DNA of 64,000 bases from Paracyclopina nana (GCA_019096065.1 JAGUCH010000001.1:15996001-16060000), one strand, 5' to 3'. Counted from the stretch's first letter, positions 22,458-37,400 are shown. Numbers and translations: made by a program. Notes: generated by a model not told the origin, from the letters alone.

Positions 22458-25426
22458 GCATTGAAAACTTTGCTCTGTCTGTTGCGCATTCAACCGGTGG
22501 GTAACAGTGACTTTCTCCGCAAAGAGTACTTTACAAATGGGCAGTATCGTATATTCTGCTCTTGACATCGCCATTTGATACAGACACTTTGTTAAACGAA
22601 AGTGCACTTTTGAAAAGCCCAGAAAATTGCTGCAGCCACACTTTGTAATTTCTCGTGGGAGTTCTGTGCAGATTTGAATGCACAGCTCCACTTGCTTGTT
22701 TACTTCTCTTAAAATTCAAAGTATCAGCATTGGCCTCTTCATACGTACCCAAATCCTGCTCTTGACGAAAAAAGCAATCAACCATGAGTACGCTGCATAA
22801 ACATGACCTCATTGTGAAGTCAAGAATCAAATTGTATAATGAGGTTGACTCAATGTTGCTCAATACAGGAATTAGGAAATATAGTAGTTGGGTTGTGTCT
22901 AATTGCATATATCGTGGTAAATGCCAAGCAAACCACTCACTCGCCTCTTCCAATAAAATAATATTATATAATATTTATCCTCCTAAATATTGCCTACCTG
23001 GGAAACCAGCAGATATGCCAAGCATAAAAACGCGTCGCAGGAATATCAATTCTAGAGTACAGCTAAGCTCTATTGAGTGCTTTTTCTGAGTGGCATTGAA
23101 TAGAAAATACCCAGTGGCAATGTGAGATTTATTTACCATAGAATGATCTGCAAAGTCATAATTGGCCATTAGTTTTTTAGCTTCTTTTTAAGTAGTGAAT
23201 CAAGTGAATCCATTGACCCTAACGAGCTTCATAAATTGTAGCTATTGGCTTAAAAAGAGCTAAACTCTGAAGTGTACCCGATAATTAGCTATCCAATTTG
23301 AAACGTGCCTTTCTGATACAGTTTTGGATACAAAGTGATCTTTTGGAAGAAGACCATAAGTTGATAACTTTTGCCTGAAGAGAATCAAAGCAAATAAGGG
23401 AAGGCAATTTCCGTTCAAGTGACCAAAAGTCTACAACTATCTTAGTACTTGACAATGTTGAATAAGTAATATGTAGAAGCTCATAAGGCTCAGGTAAGCT
23501 CTTGGACCAAATCCAAGGCCAATTCATCATGTTTTTGTGGGGGACTGCAATGATTGCTTGTCTGAGCTAATGCTTGCTAATTCATCAATCAAAACCTAAT
23601 TAGCATTTAGCTTCTGTAAGCCTGAAATCTTGGAGGCCCCGAAATAGCTCGAGGCTGAAAAAGCATCGGATCCAAGTAATTTTTTCTCATTTCATTTTCC
23701 AACTGCTGTTTGTTGACCATTAATGGTCGTGAAAAGCCTTTGCAATTGCATATGATGCATTTACATGTTTAGAATTTGACCCAACGAACGAGCACTTTAA
23801 AAGTGCATTTCAGCCCACAAAGACTTGCATTTTCGTGATTTATTACGAAGTTGAGTGACGCAATTGGATCAATACAAAAGTTCCGCGTGGCCCAGCTGAT
23901 TTGTTTTGATTCTTGTGTTTACGTATTGAAATTTCGGTGCGAGGTCACGTGCGTCATCGGCAAGGTAATAATTTGAAATTCCATCTCTTTAACTTAATTT
24001 ATTCTCGTTTTTTGGAAGCAATTAATCCCATGATATTTAAGTTCTGATTGAGCTCCACATCATTTGTGGAAAGTTCCAGCAATCGCTAGAATTTTACGAG
24101 GTATTTTTTCACTTGTAAATGTGGTTTTTCTGCGTTAGCCCGAATCTGCGGAAAATCAGATTACCTTTGTCAGTCGGAGTTAGTAGCATAGAGGCGAGCA
24201 ACGATTTTTTAACAGCACAAAAACCTGTAGCTATTTTTGGACCACTCTCTTACGAGATGATTGCTGTTTTGTATTGTGTGAGCCTTTCAATAATGCTCCA
24301 GGTGTCAAATTAATTTTTTACTGGCCGCTTTTTGCCGCCTCATAAAGCCTTCTTTTACAACAGAGCAGTAGGAGATGGATCTAATATAATTTAACTTGAC
24401 TAAACTAACTTTGCTGGTTAATTAAAGTGGATTATCTGAACACCACTAATTACAAGTGAGCCACAGTGCTCTATTATACGACATCAATGCGCCAACTTTT
24501 TGGCGAAATGCACTCTTTCATATTGAATCTGGTGGTGGATACTCTGACTTTCAGACCATTTTTTCCCATCTTTCAATGATGACCTCTCTCCGCCTCTGAC
24601 ATTCGATTCGTTTCCAAGGTAATAATGTCTTTCTTCAGAATTTTCGCCCTTTTTCAAAGTAGCTCTGAAGGCCTTTTAAGGCAAGCAATGCTCACAGGTA
24701 TATATGTATCTCAGATGGGTGAACTAATTTCAAGGAGCTTAAAAAGAAAAATACAGGTGCACAATTCCTGCTCTTTTTCAACAAACTGCAAACATAAGGT
24801 AAGCCTCAATTTAAAAATTCGAGTATCTTGCATCAAAAAAGGCAGGTTGATAAGTGTGTAAAAAAGGATTGTCTGTATGGTGGCAACAATAACAATCCTG
24901 TTTTGGTTCCTTCTCGCGAGATCCGGGTTGCGAGTCTGTATTCAGAGAGGAGAAGCAACAAATGCGTTGGCGCTCTTTTCTTCAGCCACGAGCAACAGCA
25001 GCAGCCTCTAGAGTTCGAGGCCGTCGAGGTCGTCAACGATAGAGTTCGCACAATTCAGTCGAAGAAGAAGCACCCAAAGTTTTCCCAGCAGCAGAGGTTC
25101 AACTTTTTCCCAGCTCATTAATTGATTGTGCATTTCCCAACCTTAAATCAAGGTATATACTTCCATGAAATAACAGTGGAATGGAACTTTTTGATACCTT
25201 TTTTGCATTTCAGGCTTTCAAAGACCAAAATACCCAAAGACACTTCTTCCATGAAAGTTGAGGAGCAAAGCTGGCCTAGAAAAGATAGCATTCAGCTTGT
25301 GGTGGACTCGGTGTTAACCTGTCACTGACTTTTGTGCAGCTACACAGAATGAAGAAGAGCTACTCCTCTTTCTTCGTCTTTTGAGAGCCCAAAGTTTGCC
25401 TGTGCACCATTCACTGAAAATCAGCC

Positions 25427-28400
25427 ATGCTTCCCTCGGATATGTTTTCGTATGTCAAGAAAAAGGTAAATAAGTGCCTCAATAGCTTAAAGCAAAGGAT
25501 CCCCCAACTTCTTTGTTTTTGCTCTTTCTCTTAAACCGACAGATTAAGAAACTCACTGAGATTAGATTCTGCGAGATTTGCATAAGAAACCGTTTAAAGC
25601 TACTTTTAGATCGCTTTCAGCTTTTGTCCTAGGTGGCAGCACTTCAAGTGTCAGCTGACTATTTTTTGCTGCGGTCTCATTGGCTGCTTTTGGATTCCTC
25701 CGCTCAGCTTAGCAGTACATTTGCCGTAGTTAAATAGTTCTATTTTTATTGGGTTTTTATGCTTGGTACTTCATACAAATGTGCTCTGTATAGCTTTATT
25801 GTAGCTATGCTCGCTGTCAAGAATGTCAACTGCAAAAAGCTTTCTGCTGTCTTCAGAACTCATGGCAGTTGCATATTTTGCTTTTCAAAGCTATGATATT
25901 TAGAAAATGAGCAAATTCATTTCAGCAGAGGCAAATCTGCTCATTTGAACCAGAGCTTGAAATATTACTGAAAAAGTAGCCTAACGGTGCGTGAAATTCG
26001 GGAGGAATTACTTCATTTGCTCCTAGTTTTCACCAGCAGAAAGCTGGCTTTCAGCGGATGTGCATGTGGCCATAAATTTTCAATTATATTTAGCTTTCAT
26101 ACATAGGTTGCTACCATTTTCATTTCACTTCCTGCGAGGCAAATGCCATTAGAATTGGATAACAAGGGCGTAATTCAAAAGTGCAATTCTTTTCTGCCAG
26201 CAAAATGGGCAAAAGAATTAACTCATTGCTCAAGGCAACGGTGCAGAATATTAGCATTTCACTTCCATGAAGAAGAGCAAGAACTTTTGGCGATGACAGC
26301 AGTGAAAGTTCATGCCACAGTTTTGGATTTACCTGGATTTGTTCCAGCTAAGAATGATAATTGTTTCCACTGTAGCTATTTCTGCTTGTGAAGTAGGTGG
26401 AGATTAATTTGAGCCTCATAGTACACTTTGAATTGTTGCTCAGAATTATTGCTTATCTTGAAACTTTAAGGCTACTAGATAACATGACACAGGACAATGC
26501 TATGGTCAACGAGCTCTTGTGTTCAGCTTAAACAATTTGTCTGGAAATCCAGGATGTCTTGTTTTACCAAAGTTGTGTTTATATGTTTTCAAGTTTGACT
26601 GGATATTTTTTGGTAGGGGCTGAAAGTATTTTGGGCAGCTTAACTATGGGTTGAATGGGGCTACCTTTTGTATTTTTTGCATCTCAAATGCATAGAAATT
26701 CTAGCAATCCCATAGTCTTCAAATATGGTAAACAGAAGACTCATAGGATATTCATTAGAATGGAAGTTTTTAGCTTTTTCTGTCTTCTCCCCAAAGATTC
26801 AGCCACTACATCCAATAGTGCTATATACACTCCAAACTTCTTGACACTTTTTGATATACTGGGCAACCTTCGAGAAGCCATTTTTTCGTAGCAACAGAGC
26901 TTCTGCCACGATAAATCCCTTGCTTTTTTCCTACAAATTGGCCTTCATTTTTTTACGCCTGTATTCTTTATTTTTACCTCAGCCCATAATATACCATAAT
27001 TGTGACTATTATTTATTTTTATGCTGGGATTTTAGCTATTTTTACGAAGCTTCGAAGATGTAGCTACACTTTAACCTGGCAAATTGCATGCTTATGATCG
27101 ATTTTTATTCACTCTCCGGTAAGCATTACTTAGCACGCAAACAATAAAAGCAGTCATGGGCACATGAGGAAAAATGAACCTTTTGTGCCTTTGCAAAACT
27201 ACCCTCTTTGAGGGGATTATTGCCCACTGTGCTCAATTCTTATTGGCAGCTACGTTAAAAAACCTGAATGATTAATTATGGCATCAAGCATTGCGAGCAA
27301 GAAAGCAACTTAATTATTATTGTGTATTGGACTGAAAATAAGCCTGGTGCATATATTTGCGTCGATTTTGTCTCTTCATCTTGCCAAATACATGAATATG
27401 ACGATGTCAATATGCGAGAGGGCTTTATGAAGGAGATGTGTTTTAATTTCACGCTGGCTTCTCGCGCATGATACATTTCCGCTTTTTTTTTTTGCAGGTT
27501 CTGAATGGGCCTGAGCCGAGCCGGCCAAGGCCAAGGCCTAGGCCTTCGAAACCGACCAGGACTTCAGCCTTGAGCTCTGCGGCTGTCAGGCAAAGGTATG
27601 GAATGTCTGAGGCCAGTTACGAGGCCCATCGCGCGGCCTCAGCTGACAGAAGAAAGTCGGTCTATGGTGATGCTGCCACATTGCTAAAATTGCGTGACAC
27701 AATTTCCACGGGTGTAAGGACTGCTCAAGACACAGGTAAGTAAGGAAGATTGAGCAGGCTCTTCTTCTTTTCCCTTCATTTTCCCCCCGCACACACAAAT
27801 AATGCTGCCTTTCGGGTATGATTTTTGTGGTATATCTAATGCGGAGGCTTATCTACAAATCGGATTTGTTTGAAAAATAAGAAGATAGGATATGAAGTGG
27901 GCTTGCTTTCGAAACTGAGTTACCTTTTCAAAACGACTACTTTTTATTGATTTTTTCTATGATAACACAGATTTTTTATCAGGAAAATTGATCTTGTCAA
28001 AAAGTACTGCCACAATGGTGGAAAGGGGCTTAAGTTTGCAATATTTAGATTTCAGCGAGCTGGTGCTTTCTCCATCTTTTGCTCACCGTGTTTATCCATA
28101 CATCGCATGATCCTACTATTTTAGGACTTTTTGTATCGATGCGTCTCAAAAGTTTTGGCTGGTGCCAGAATCAGTTAAGGCTGCTCTCGGATGTAGCCTA
28201 AGGAATTAGGTTATGTGATCTGTCAAAAGTTGTGTGCTGTACAGCCTCATTCGCTCATCCTTCGTTTTTTTCATACTCTGGCTTTCCAGGTTGAGCAAAA
28301 TCAGAGTGCCGTTTAATCCCCGTTAACCCTTTTCATCCCTTCCAACCAGCCAACAAAATTGAGAGGGAGCTCAATTTTCTGTACTTAATTTAACTTTTCA

Positions 28401-31400
28401 TTGATCAAGCATCAGTGCGCAAAATAAGTTTTTGGTGCTATTTTCTAATGAAAAGTAGAGCTACGACCGATGCAGCTCCGTCATTTTCCTCATTGAATGT
28501 CGGGGCCAAAACTAAAATTAGCTGAAACCTTAAAAAGCAATATTTGGAATAGTATAGGATCATTTTGATATTTCCCTTTTTCAGCCAAAAATAACCTTTG
28601 AATTGACTTGCTTTTCCTTTCATAAATGCTGGATGGTGGATATTGCGATTGACGAGATAACTAATTTTTTCTTAGGTGCCCTTAAAGCCGAGCTTATCAC
28701 GAATAGTAGCATTGTGCGAGCTGAGCCTAATTATAAGGCACGATTGTCATTGATAACTGTATTGACGCAAATTATACAGTATAATGATCGTAAATGAATT
28801 AGTTTCTAATGTCTACGTCAATGGCCTGGAAAAAACACCTACTCTATTTTTAAGCCTCAAAGAGGATTGTATTGCAGATTTGCAGCATACTACGTACATA
28901 CGTAAACTGTTGCTTTTTTCTCATTTATTAAGCCTCTTCATGTTTAAGCTTGTTTTTTACGAGGATTATGCTTAGTTTCAAGAGGTCTCTGGGCTTTTTT
29001 ATCAGGCTTGTAAATGTTTTCTTGAAGTAACAAGCTCAAACTTGAAACGTCATTTTGGCTCCTCTCCTTCCCTTTTTAAGCTGATTAAAATGGAGTTTTT
29101 GACATTTTACTGCGACCACAGCTATAAACTTATCCAAAAGAAGGGGGTAAAAAGTTTTTTGTGTGTGTGTGGTGTGTGCACTTATCAAGAAGAAGCTAGG
29201 AGATCTTATTAATACAAAGTGCGTTGAGGATTCTAAAAAATGACGCTGCTATAGTTTAGCTTCAAGTTGGCCTCGTTAAAACTCAATTACGACAAGGTAG
29301 CCAAAGAGCAAAAAATTACTTCAGAGAGGTGCTGAGAATTTTTCAACAAGCCCGTTCCTTTTTTCTGCTTTAGTGAGCAAATTGTCTGTGCCTGGTGATT
29401 CCGAGGCCGAACCTCCCAAGCCTGGCAGCCTCGGAGGCCGTCGTGGCAGCGCAGTCAATTTGAGCCGATTGGGCTCAGCTGGAACACTGACTTCATCCAC
29501 CTCAAACACTTCTTCATCGGCAACTAATTGGAAAGCTAAGGAGCCCGAAAAGGCTGAGGTGACCGCAGCGGTTGCAGCAACAGCTGAGTAAGTTTTCATG
29601 TAGCGAAATACGCATATCATAATGTGCGCTTACTACACATCTAAGGTATCCTCAGCAGGACATAAGAAGATTAGTGTTAATCAAAACTGGTGCTTTCCTT
29701 TGAAACGCACCAACTATATCCACCTTTGAATAACCTTTATGTATCCTATATTCCTCGAAATAGGAGAAAAACACGATGCTGCTTTCTAATTTTTGTTGAG
29801 CTGCTCTAATGATGATCGCTGAAAACTCAAGCACCTGGATACAGGCTCAGATTGCTTAATTAGGCTTTTTAGCAAGGCACACAATTGAGTCCTTGCCTCA
29901 GTTTTTATGGTTACCATGCTACCAAGGACAACCGCAAAAGCTTGACGAGAGCTTGATGAGCCCAAGGACATTTGATTTCATGACGAGAGCAAAAAGCCTT
30001 TCTTGCATTAAAAGTATAGCATATTCATTTGTCTTGAGGCTCTCCAGAGGATATTCTGGAAGTGTACTTTGCCCCAAAAGTCTTCATAATGTGCCTTAAA
30101 GACGCTGAGCTTTTATGCCAACTTGATAGCTTTCCAGAAGCGCGAGCTGAAGAAGTCTGAATGATGTGTAAACAAGTCTGAATGATGGCTTTTTTTGCTC
30201 TGATTCGATTTCACAGTCCGCCTAAAAGTAGGCACGAATTCTCATGGCAAATTGGTTGTTTTGTTCCCAAAGCTGCAAACTTGGCATTTCTTCCTTTTTC
30301 CATTTAGCAAAAGTTGCATTTTTGTAGCTATAACAGGAGTTGTTGGTAACTTTTGTGTCAGTTGGTTCAACAACTCTACGAATTTGAATACGAATGAGAC
30401 TTGTGGTGGAATCAATACTGAGCGAAGGAAATTCAAATTTTTCTGGCCTTTTTCTCTTCAGCCAACATCAACAGCAGCAGCAACCAGAGCTCGTTTCAAA
30501 GGACCAAGAGGCAGCTTTCACCAAGATGAAGCAACTTTACGCGAAGCCAACTCCAGAGGAAAATGCGAGGTGCAAGGTGTGCTTCAAGAAATTCCACAGC
30601 GAGGAATTCTTCAGGCTCTGCACAATTTGCGACAGAAAAGTGTGCGAAGATTGCAGCGCCTCTTATGCCAACAAAGAACCCGAGGTGAGTTCAATTTCCT
30701 GCCGCTAGATGGCGGTGCTGTTCGACAAACATGCTTATATTCATTGTTTTGAGAGAAGGACTTGTTTCCAGCAGAAAAATGGGCTATTATTAGATTGGGT
30801 CTGTAGCAAAAGATCTGTGCACGTGGTAGCATCTTTCCTTGAGTGTCTGTTTGCTATGAATAGCAAGATGCCGATATCATCTTGTAAAACATTTCTTCGG
30901 GATGTTCGTGTTAATGACAGGTTTCCTCATGTCACCTGCATGCATATGCGATTCTTTTTGTTTGAGAGCCGCGAGTATGCTCGAAACTGTGGACGTGTTG
31001 TAGCTATTTTCACTAATTTTTTGCTCATCAAAAGGTCAAGCGAGTTTACAAGTTAAGCGTAGGATGGCTAGGGTTGCTTAAATCTATCTTTATTTAGAAG
31101 GGCTTATTATAGTTTAGTCTGTCCTAACTTAAAGATATGCGTCTATAAGACTCATCCTCACGTTAGGACATACTAAACCAAAGGAAGGTTAGCTTATGAA
31201 CTGAGGCAAATCAAAATTGATTTAGTCAGCCCTAGCCAGCATGCGCTTAACTTGAGCAACAAGCTTACCCGATTCGTACGCTAATGACTGGTCTACCGCT
31301 TACTTTCGACAATTTTTGTCGCTAAAGAATAATTGCAATTTTTTGTAAGATTACTGAAGTTACGACTGAAATAGTCCTTGTTATGAACAGGGCAATAATC

Positions 31401-34400
31401 ATATTTTGTTTTAGGGCTCTTGGAAATGCTCGATCTGCAATCGCCGCCTGACCAATGCTGTCGAGGATGGAAACCGACCCAAAATGTACTTGAAAGCAGC
31501 TGGCATGGCTGTGGTGGCCCAGAATCGTTTCCGATCAACGGGAAAGGCGGGTGCGAAACGTCAGGACTCCTTTCATGCCGAGGGCAAACGAAACGATCCA
31601 ACAAGTGGAGGTTTGGCGGTTCCAGAGCAACAAGCGCGAAGGCACAGCACTGGAAATGTGGCTGCCACCGCCTCAACCATCAATATCGCTGCATTGCAGC
31701 CAAATTTGGAAAACCTCACCAAGGTAAAAATAAGCTTAGATTTCCTTGTACAGAATGTCCCACCAAAATTGGAACCTTTGTAGCTGATATTCTCCTCTTT
31801 TTATGGGGCACACTGTTCAGTACTGCATATCGTGATCCTTTCAATAATTGGACAGAAATAATTGTGTTTTCACGAGACTTTCCGCCCTTGGGAAAGCCCG
31901 TACTCCCATTTGCATACAAAACACTAATGCGATGAATTCTTACTTAGGAATATAAATCTGCTCTCCAATTCTCAGTATCTGCCTTTTGATGCTCTCCCGC
32001 TTTCAATTTGAGGAAGTTTAAAAAAAGTGCGTGCTTCTTTACGTAAGGACAAATATCGAGTCAAACCTGCGAGAAAGAAGGAGAAGAACCTATTTCTTCT
32101 TCAAAGCATATTTGCCAGTCCTTTTCCCCAGGGATCAATCATTTTCCTCTGCACTTTTAATAACAAGCTCGCACATGGAAAAAACATGCTATAGCTGCAC
32201 CCAGTTTTCACCGAAAAATCCACGTCTTTTCTCTGTAAACCAGTCACCTTTTTAGAAAGCAGCAGCTTTTTTGTACGGCAAGTCTTATCATCATCTATTG
32301 CGTAATTTTGCAATTTCGTTGCGCGTAGTCAAAAGATTGGAGGAAAAAAGCTTTTAACTAGACAATTAGCAAGATTCACCACAGGAGAGCTATAGGGAAA
32401 AAAGGGATTAGTCAGCACCGCATTTTTCACTTTGGCTGTAGTAGCCTACTCTGCGTTATCGACGTATTGGTTTCTGAAATCGCCAAAAACTGCCTTCCTC
32501 GTTGTTTCACGCGCACCACCAAAGCTAATGACTCAACTTTTCCTCGCATCTGAATAAACGAACCAAGGTTAAATGGGAATTCCGTGTTTTTCAGAAGAGT
32601 CCTCTTGGCGGAGGTCAACATGCACCTAAAGGTGTGGGAAGTGGTATTAAGAAAGTAGTAGCGGCTGCAGCCTCGGCAGCGGCCTCTAATGGAACTACCA
32701 ACAAAACGAGGCCGACTTCAACAACGACTGCTGCGAGTGAGGCCCCAAAAGAGCCGACTCCTTCTTCTGCTCCTGCAGCAGACAATGGAGGCCGAGACCG
32801 AGAAAATAACATGGATAACGTTCGCAAAACAGCAACCTCCTCCCAAGGGAGTCACAAAGGCCTTTCCCAACTGCAGCAGCAACAAAAGATGACAGGTGAG
32901 TTCGAGACACGGGAGCTTCTTCAATTGGACAACGACTGTAGCAGCCTTAATTGCTTTTCCTCCTGCTGGTCTTCAGGCGCAAAAAGTGCTGGCTGATTTG
33001 GTGGCAAAGTGATCTTCTTCTCTTTGCTGTGGAAGTGAGCCGAATTATAGAATAACAAAGCGAAGCCCTCTTTTTTGAGCCATTTTGCTATGAGATTCGG
33101 CTAGGATGCATAAATGTATTTTATAAACATAGAAAAAGGTTATAAGGTATGCAATGAGGCAAAAAATACACACACCTTAGGGCTGAGAGAAACGTGATGT
33201 TCAAGGGGAAAAACGGCATCACAGGCAATCTTTGACTTCGGCTTAGTCTTTCGCAAGTTTTGCATAGTCACGCTATTTAAATAGCTCATAACATAAAACG
33301 TATTTAAATAGCAGCTATTTAAATACATCCAGAGGCTATTTAAATACATTTTATGCTATGAGCTATTTAAATAGCGTGACTATGCAAAACTTGCGAAAGA
33401 CTAAGCCTTCAAAACGCCTCAAGCCACTTCTCGTTCAAAATTATGAAAAAAACTTCCATGCTGCTAGACTAGCTTCAATTCTTTGCCAAGTCATAATGGA
33501 AAAACTCTGGCTCAGCATATCTTTGAGAAAAATCAGATCAATATGCGATGCAATTGTATCATCTGAATAAGGTATATATAATAATTAAAAAGCATGGTAG
33601 TGGTAGCTTAATCAAAGTGGACTCACTAAATCCTTTCTCCCTCTTCCACTTCATTGCCTTGGAAGCTAAGCAGAAATGAAGAAGATAAGAGGGCACGGTG
33701 GTTCAAAAAGCCGTTTTCACGCTCATGTGAAATTCCGCCAAATCGCCAAATTCTCATTTTGACACCAATTTTCAGATTCTTTTTGGGATAACTTCTTAGC
33801 CATGAAAATAGCTCAAATTAGTGAAAAATAACAGAAAAGAGTTGAAATTCATCTTTAAAATGAAAATTTGTTTGAAATAGTTTCCATGAGGAAAAACAGT
33901 AGAACAGCCAATTTTGCCTACTTTCAGGATTCTATAACTTTTGTTTGACATCGAATGACATTTAGATATTATTGCTATGATGATAATCAGACCCCATTTA
34001 ATGACTATTCGTCAAAATTGGCTGCGGAAATGTGCGGAATTGGGAGCTCTGAAAGTCAATTTTTAGCTTAGAGCCCTATGAAAATTGACTCCGACGATTT
34101 CGCGAGTTTTTTTCCCGTGCGCGTCTAGAAGGGATTTTGAACCACTGTGGAGGGGAAAAAGAGAGGTCTTGCTAGTATAAATGTACAACTTCCTTTTTGC
34201 AGCACTTTTGCCTGGCTTCTGAGAAAGCGTTAGCTATGAGAGAAAACTCCTTTAGCACTCTTAAAAGGAGAGAGGGAATTGCTACGTGACTCCTGAAATG
34301 ATGATGCTTGAAAGCATTTTAGCTTAAATCTACTGAGTCATTTTTGCACTTTTGCAGCCGTCAATCATGATGGTGGAGGACAGCAGCAGCCAGCTCCATC

Positions 34401-37400
34401 GGCAACCATGTTGTCAAGTGGTCAATCTCATGCAGAAGAGAGAAGAGCATCGTTTGAATCTGCTAAGTGAGTGCCTAAAATATCGATAAAAGATGCCTCA
34501 TGCTTTATGCAGCGTAAATACGCCCTTCATGCCTTTGGCCTTGCGTAAATAGCCAATTAATCAATGGACTTGATAGTGATATGCTTTGGTGGCCATCGGA
34601 TGTCCCAGCTTAATTTGAACATAGCGTACAACAGTAATAAATGAAGGCTGGAGCTTTATTCGTGAGCTTCTCTGATCAATGCCCTACTAATAGAAGTGAC
34701 TTTTTCTAGGGTATATATGGAACAGTAGCATAATTCTGAAATACTCCTCCAGGTATTTGAGAGAGACACATTCTTTGACATTTTGAGCTCAAAGTTCGCC
34801 TCTTCAGTGAAATTCTTGCGACATAGTTGATAAGCTCTTCATTCTGGAGAAGCTTTTGAAATAGCATGATTTCCCAAATTTCAGGCCCGATGACTCGTTG
34901 CTGGCACCAGCCCTTTCGAGCCGAGTTCAGCGCAAATCCGCGGCTGACTTGAGATTTGATGCCAACAGCAATCAGCAGAAGCAGCAAGAGCAGCAACGTT
35001 TGTATCAGGCTCATTACCAGCAACAATTATCAGGGGAGGGCATCCAAATTGTCGTTGACCATTTCGACCAGGAAGGTCAAAGCAAGCTGAGGAAGCAGCA
35101 GCAGCAGCAAGGTATTTTTTGTGCCCCCTTATTCCAAGCTGTCATTTACAGGGATAGGCTCATAAACGCGAAGTGAGCGTAGTTGGTATAGGCCATAAAT
35201 AAATTGCCCATAATCATTTTAGGTGAGCCACCACAGCAGCCTCCTGGGAGCCGAAGAGGCAGCTCATCCGCCTGCACGACAAGACAAATCACCCTGTACA
35301 ATCTAGAAGGAAACAATGGAGACTACGGCTTTGGCCTTCGAGTCGTGGGTCAAATGGATGCGGACACCACAGTGGGCAGAGTCTTGTGGATCAATCCGGG
35401 CGGACCTGCCCACGTGGGGGGCATCAAAGTGGGAGACAAAATCCTCGAGTGGGATGGCCTCCCGCTCTCCACGGTGCCAATTGATGACATCCCAGAGTTT
35501 GTGGAAAACTGCGGTAGCAGCGCAGTCACAGCTCTCGTACAAAGGTATTTCTAAAGCTTGATCATTACTTGCCCTGGTAATTGAAAATTGCCTTTTTTCT
35601 TTCACCCAGCAAAAATATCGAGGAATGCAATAACGGTAAGCACGGTTGGAATTGCAGCAGAATTTTTCCGTGAATTCCGCTAAGAAACAATGCCTCGTGT
35701 CGTCGTACCTTCTTGTTATAAAATGCTCTTGCTTGCTAGAAGGGATCACCTAAAAGGCTCTCAAAAGCACTCAAAAGCTTTTATTGCTAATGCACAAACC
35801 ATGGATTTACCATATAAGGCCCTCTCTTGCTTGCTTGCTCCTCTTTCTGGCAAGGCCTCAAAGTAGCTGGTAGAACATGACTCATTATTTGCGCCTGATT
35901 TGGCTCCATATAACTTGAGTAGCGCTATGATCAAAACACATGCGTAGCTCATCGGCTGAAAGGAGCCAGTATATTGATTTGTCCATCGCCAGCTTTGTTT
36001 ACTTTTAGATCAGTGCCCGGGTCAATTAGTACGTGGCGCGCGCACGTGGCTTTGTTTACATTCCCACCTGTTGCGTCAGCTGAAGGTGAACAAAGCTGTG
36101 GAGGTTTCTGCAGTGAATAAATGACCAGTTTTTGTATCAGGCCAGCTAATTTTATCAAAGTTCGTGCGTATTTCCACCACACGATCGGATGGCGCCATCT
36201 TATAGGGAGTTGCCAGGCTTGGCCGGTTTGTTTTGTTTACGGTCTGGCGTTTACGCCGCGCAAATGGTTACATAAGCAGTTTCCAGCAAAAACTAGTATT
36301 TTACCTGCTGCTTTTCGGGACTGAGAAGGTGCGGTAAAAATTGCGCGAGTATGGTAAACATAAAACCAAGACGAATCTTTTAACCGAGCGTAGCGAGGTC
36401 AAAAGTGAGTCGAGGTTTTATGTTTACCATACGAGCGCAATTTTTACCGCACCTTCGAAGTCCCAAAAAGCAGCAGGTACAAATTTTATGCACTTAAACC
36501 GAATTTCCAAGTGAGTAATGAACTTGCCGAAATCAAGCGCAATTTCATAAGGGGCCGTGAACTTAAGGCATGCCGATTCCTTGGTGGGAATTGCTCAGAG
36601 ATCTGAAACTTTGCATAGCTATAGAAATGTGGAATCCAAGCATGACTTAAAAGTAACTTTTTTCCAAAAACGCAATATATTAGGAAATAAATTAATTATC
36701 AATTTAGCGTGTTTTCTGAAATAATCCAGAGATGGCTCTGCTATCTAGAAACATTGCTCCCCTCTTTAGCCTGATCAAGAACTACAAACCATAACAAAGT
36801 AGCTGAAGCGAGGGGGCGCGTACTTTGTCCTACAGTCAACTGATCGCACATGAAACTACAAAACAGAGTGCACATCAAACTACAAAGATTTTTGGGCCAG
36901 AATGTAAACAACCCCAATCGCACATGAATCTACATACAACTAAACGCACATGAACTACAAATGACGGAAACGCACACTAAACTACAAGCAAATCAAAGAG
37001 CACTTGGACAACAGAACGAACGCACATCAATATACAATGAACCAAGCGCATAAGAATCCACAAGAGTAAGACTATCCTAAATAACATAGCTGGACTTTAC
37101 CATAACTTAAGCCAGATAAAGAAATAAAAAAGTTAAGGAATGACTGGGGTTTGAACCCTAGACTCCTAAATCAAGAGCCTAGCGCTCTAACTAGTGTACC
37201 ATGGGAGCACCTCTGGAAAAGTGGTTTTTAAAAGTAAATTATATTGCTCAGCTATTTAATGACCCTACTTTACGTGCCCCAGCTCGAAATAAATAACTAA
37301 TAATATCTGCGATTATGAAATTTTGTTATTAAGTTAAATTTTTTTATTACTCCTTTTGTTATGGTGCGGTATGGTGCTATTCGGTGCGGTTTGGTGCGGT

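Larger units (their letters stand above)
21711..25426. other. Intergenic region MATH gene to RIM
   Basis: It begins with the MATH gene 3' UTR; ATTAAA at 21853-21858 is a possible poly(A) signal. Two minus-strand frames look somewhat protein-like: 22953-22531, containing EASEWFAWHLPRYMQLDTTQ and followed by a good internal donor GTACGTATG, and 23530-23285, starting MMNWPWIWSKSLPEPYELL. No domain or splice link is clear. On the plus strand, CGGCAAG followed by GTAATAATTT near 23964 and TCCAAG followed by GTAATAATG near 24618 could be donors of non-coding RIM leader exons. A Gln-rich open stretch at about 24970-25119 ends in a stop. Confidence 0.4.
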
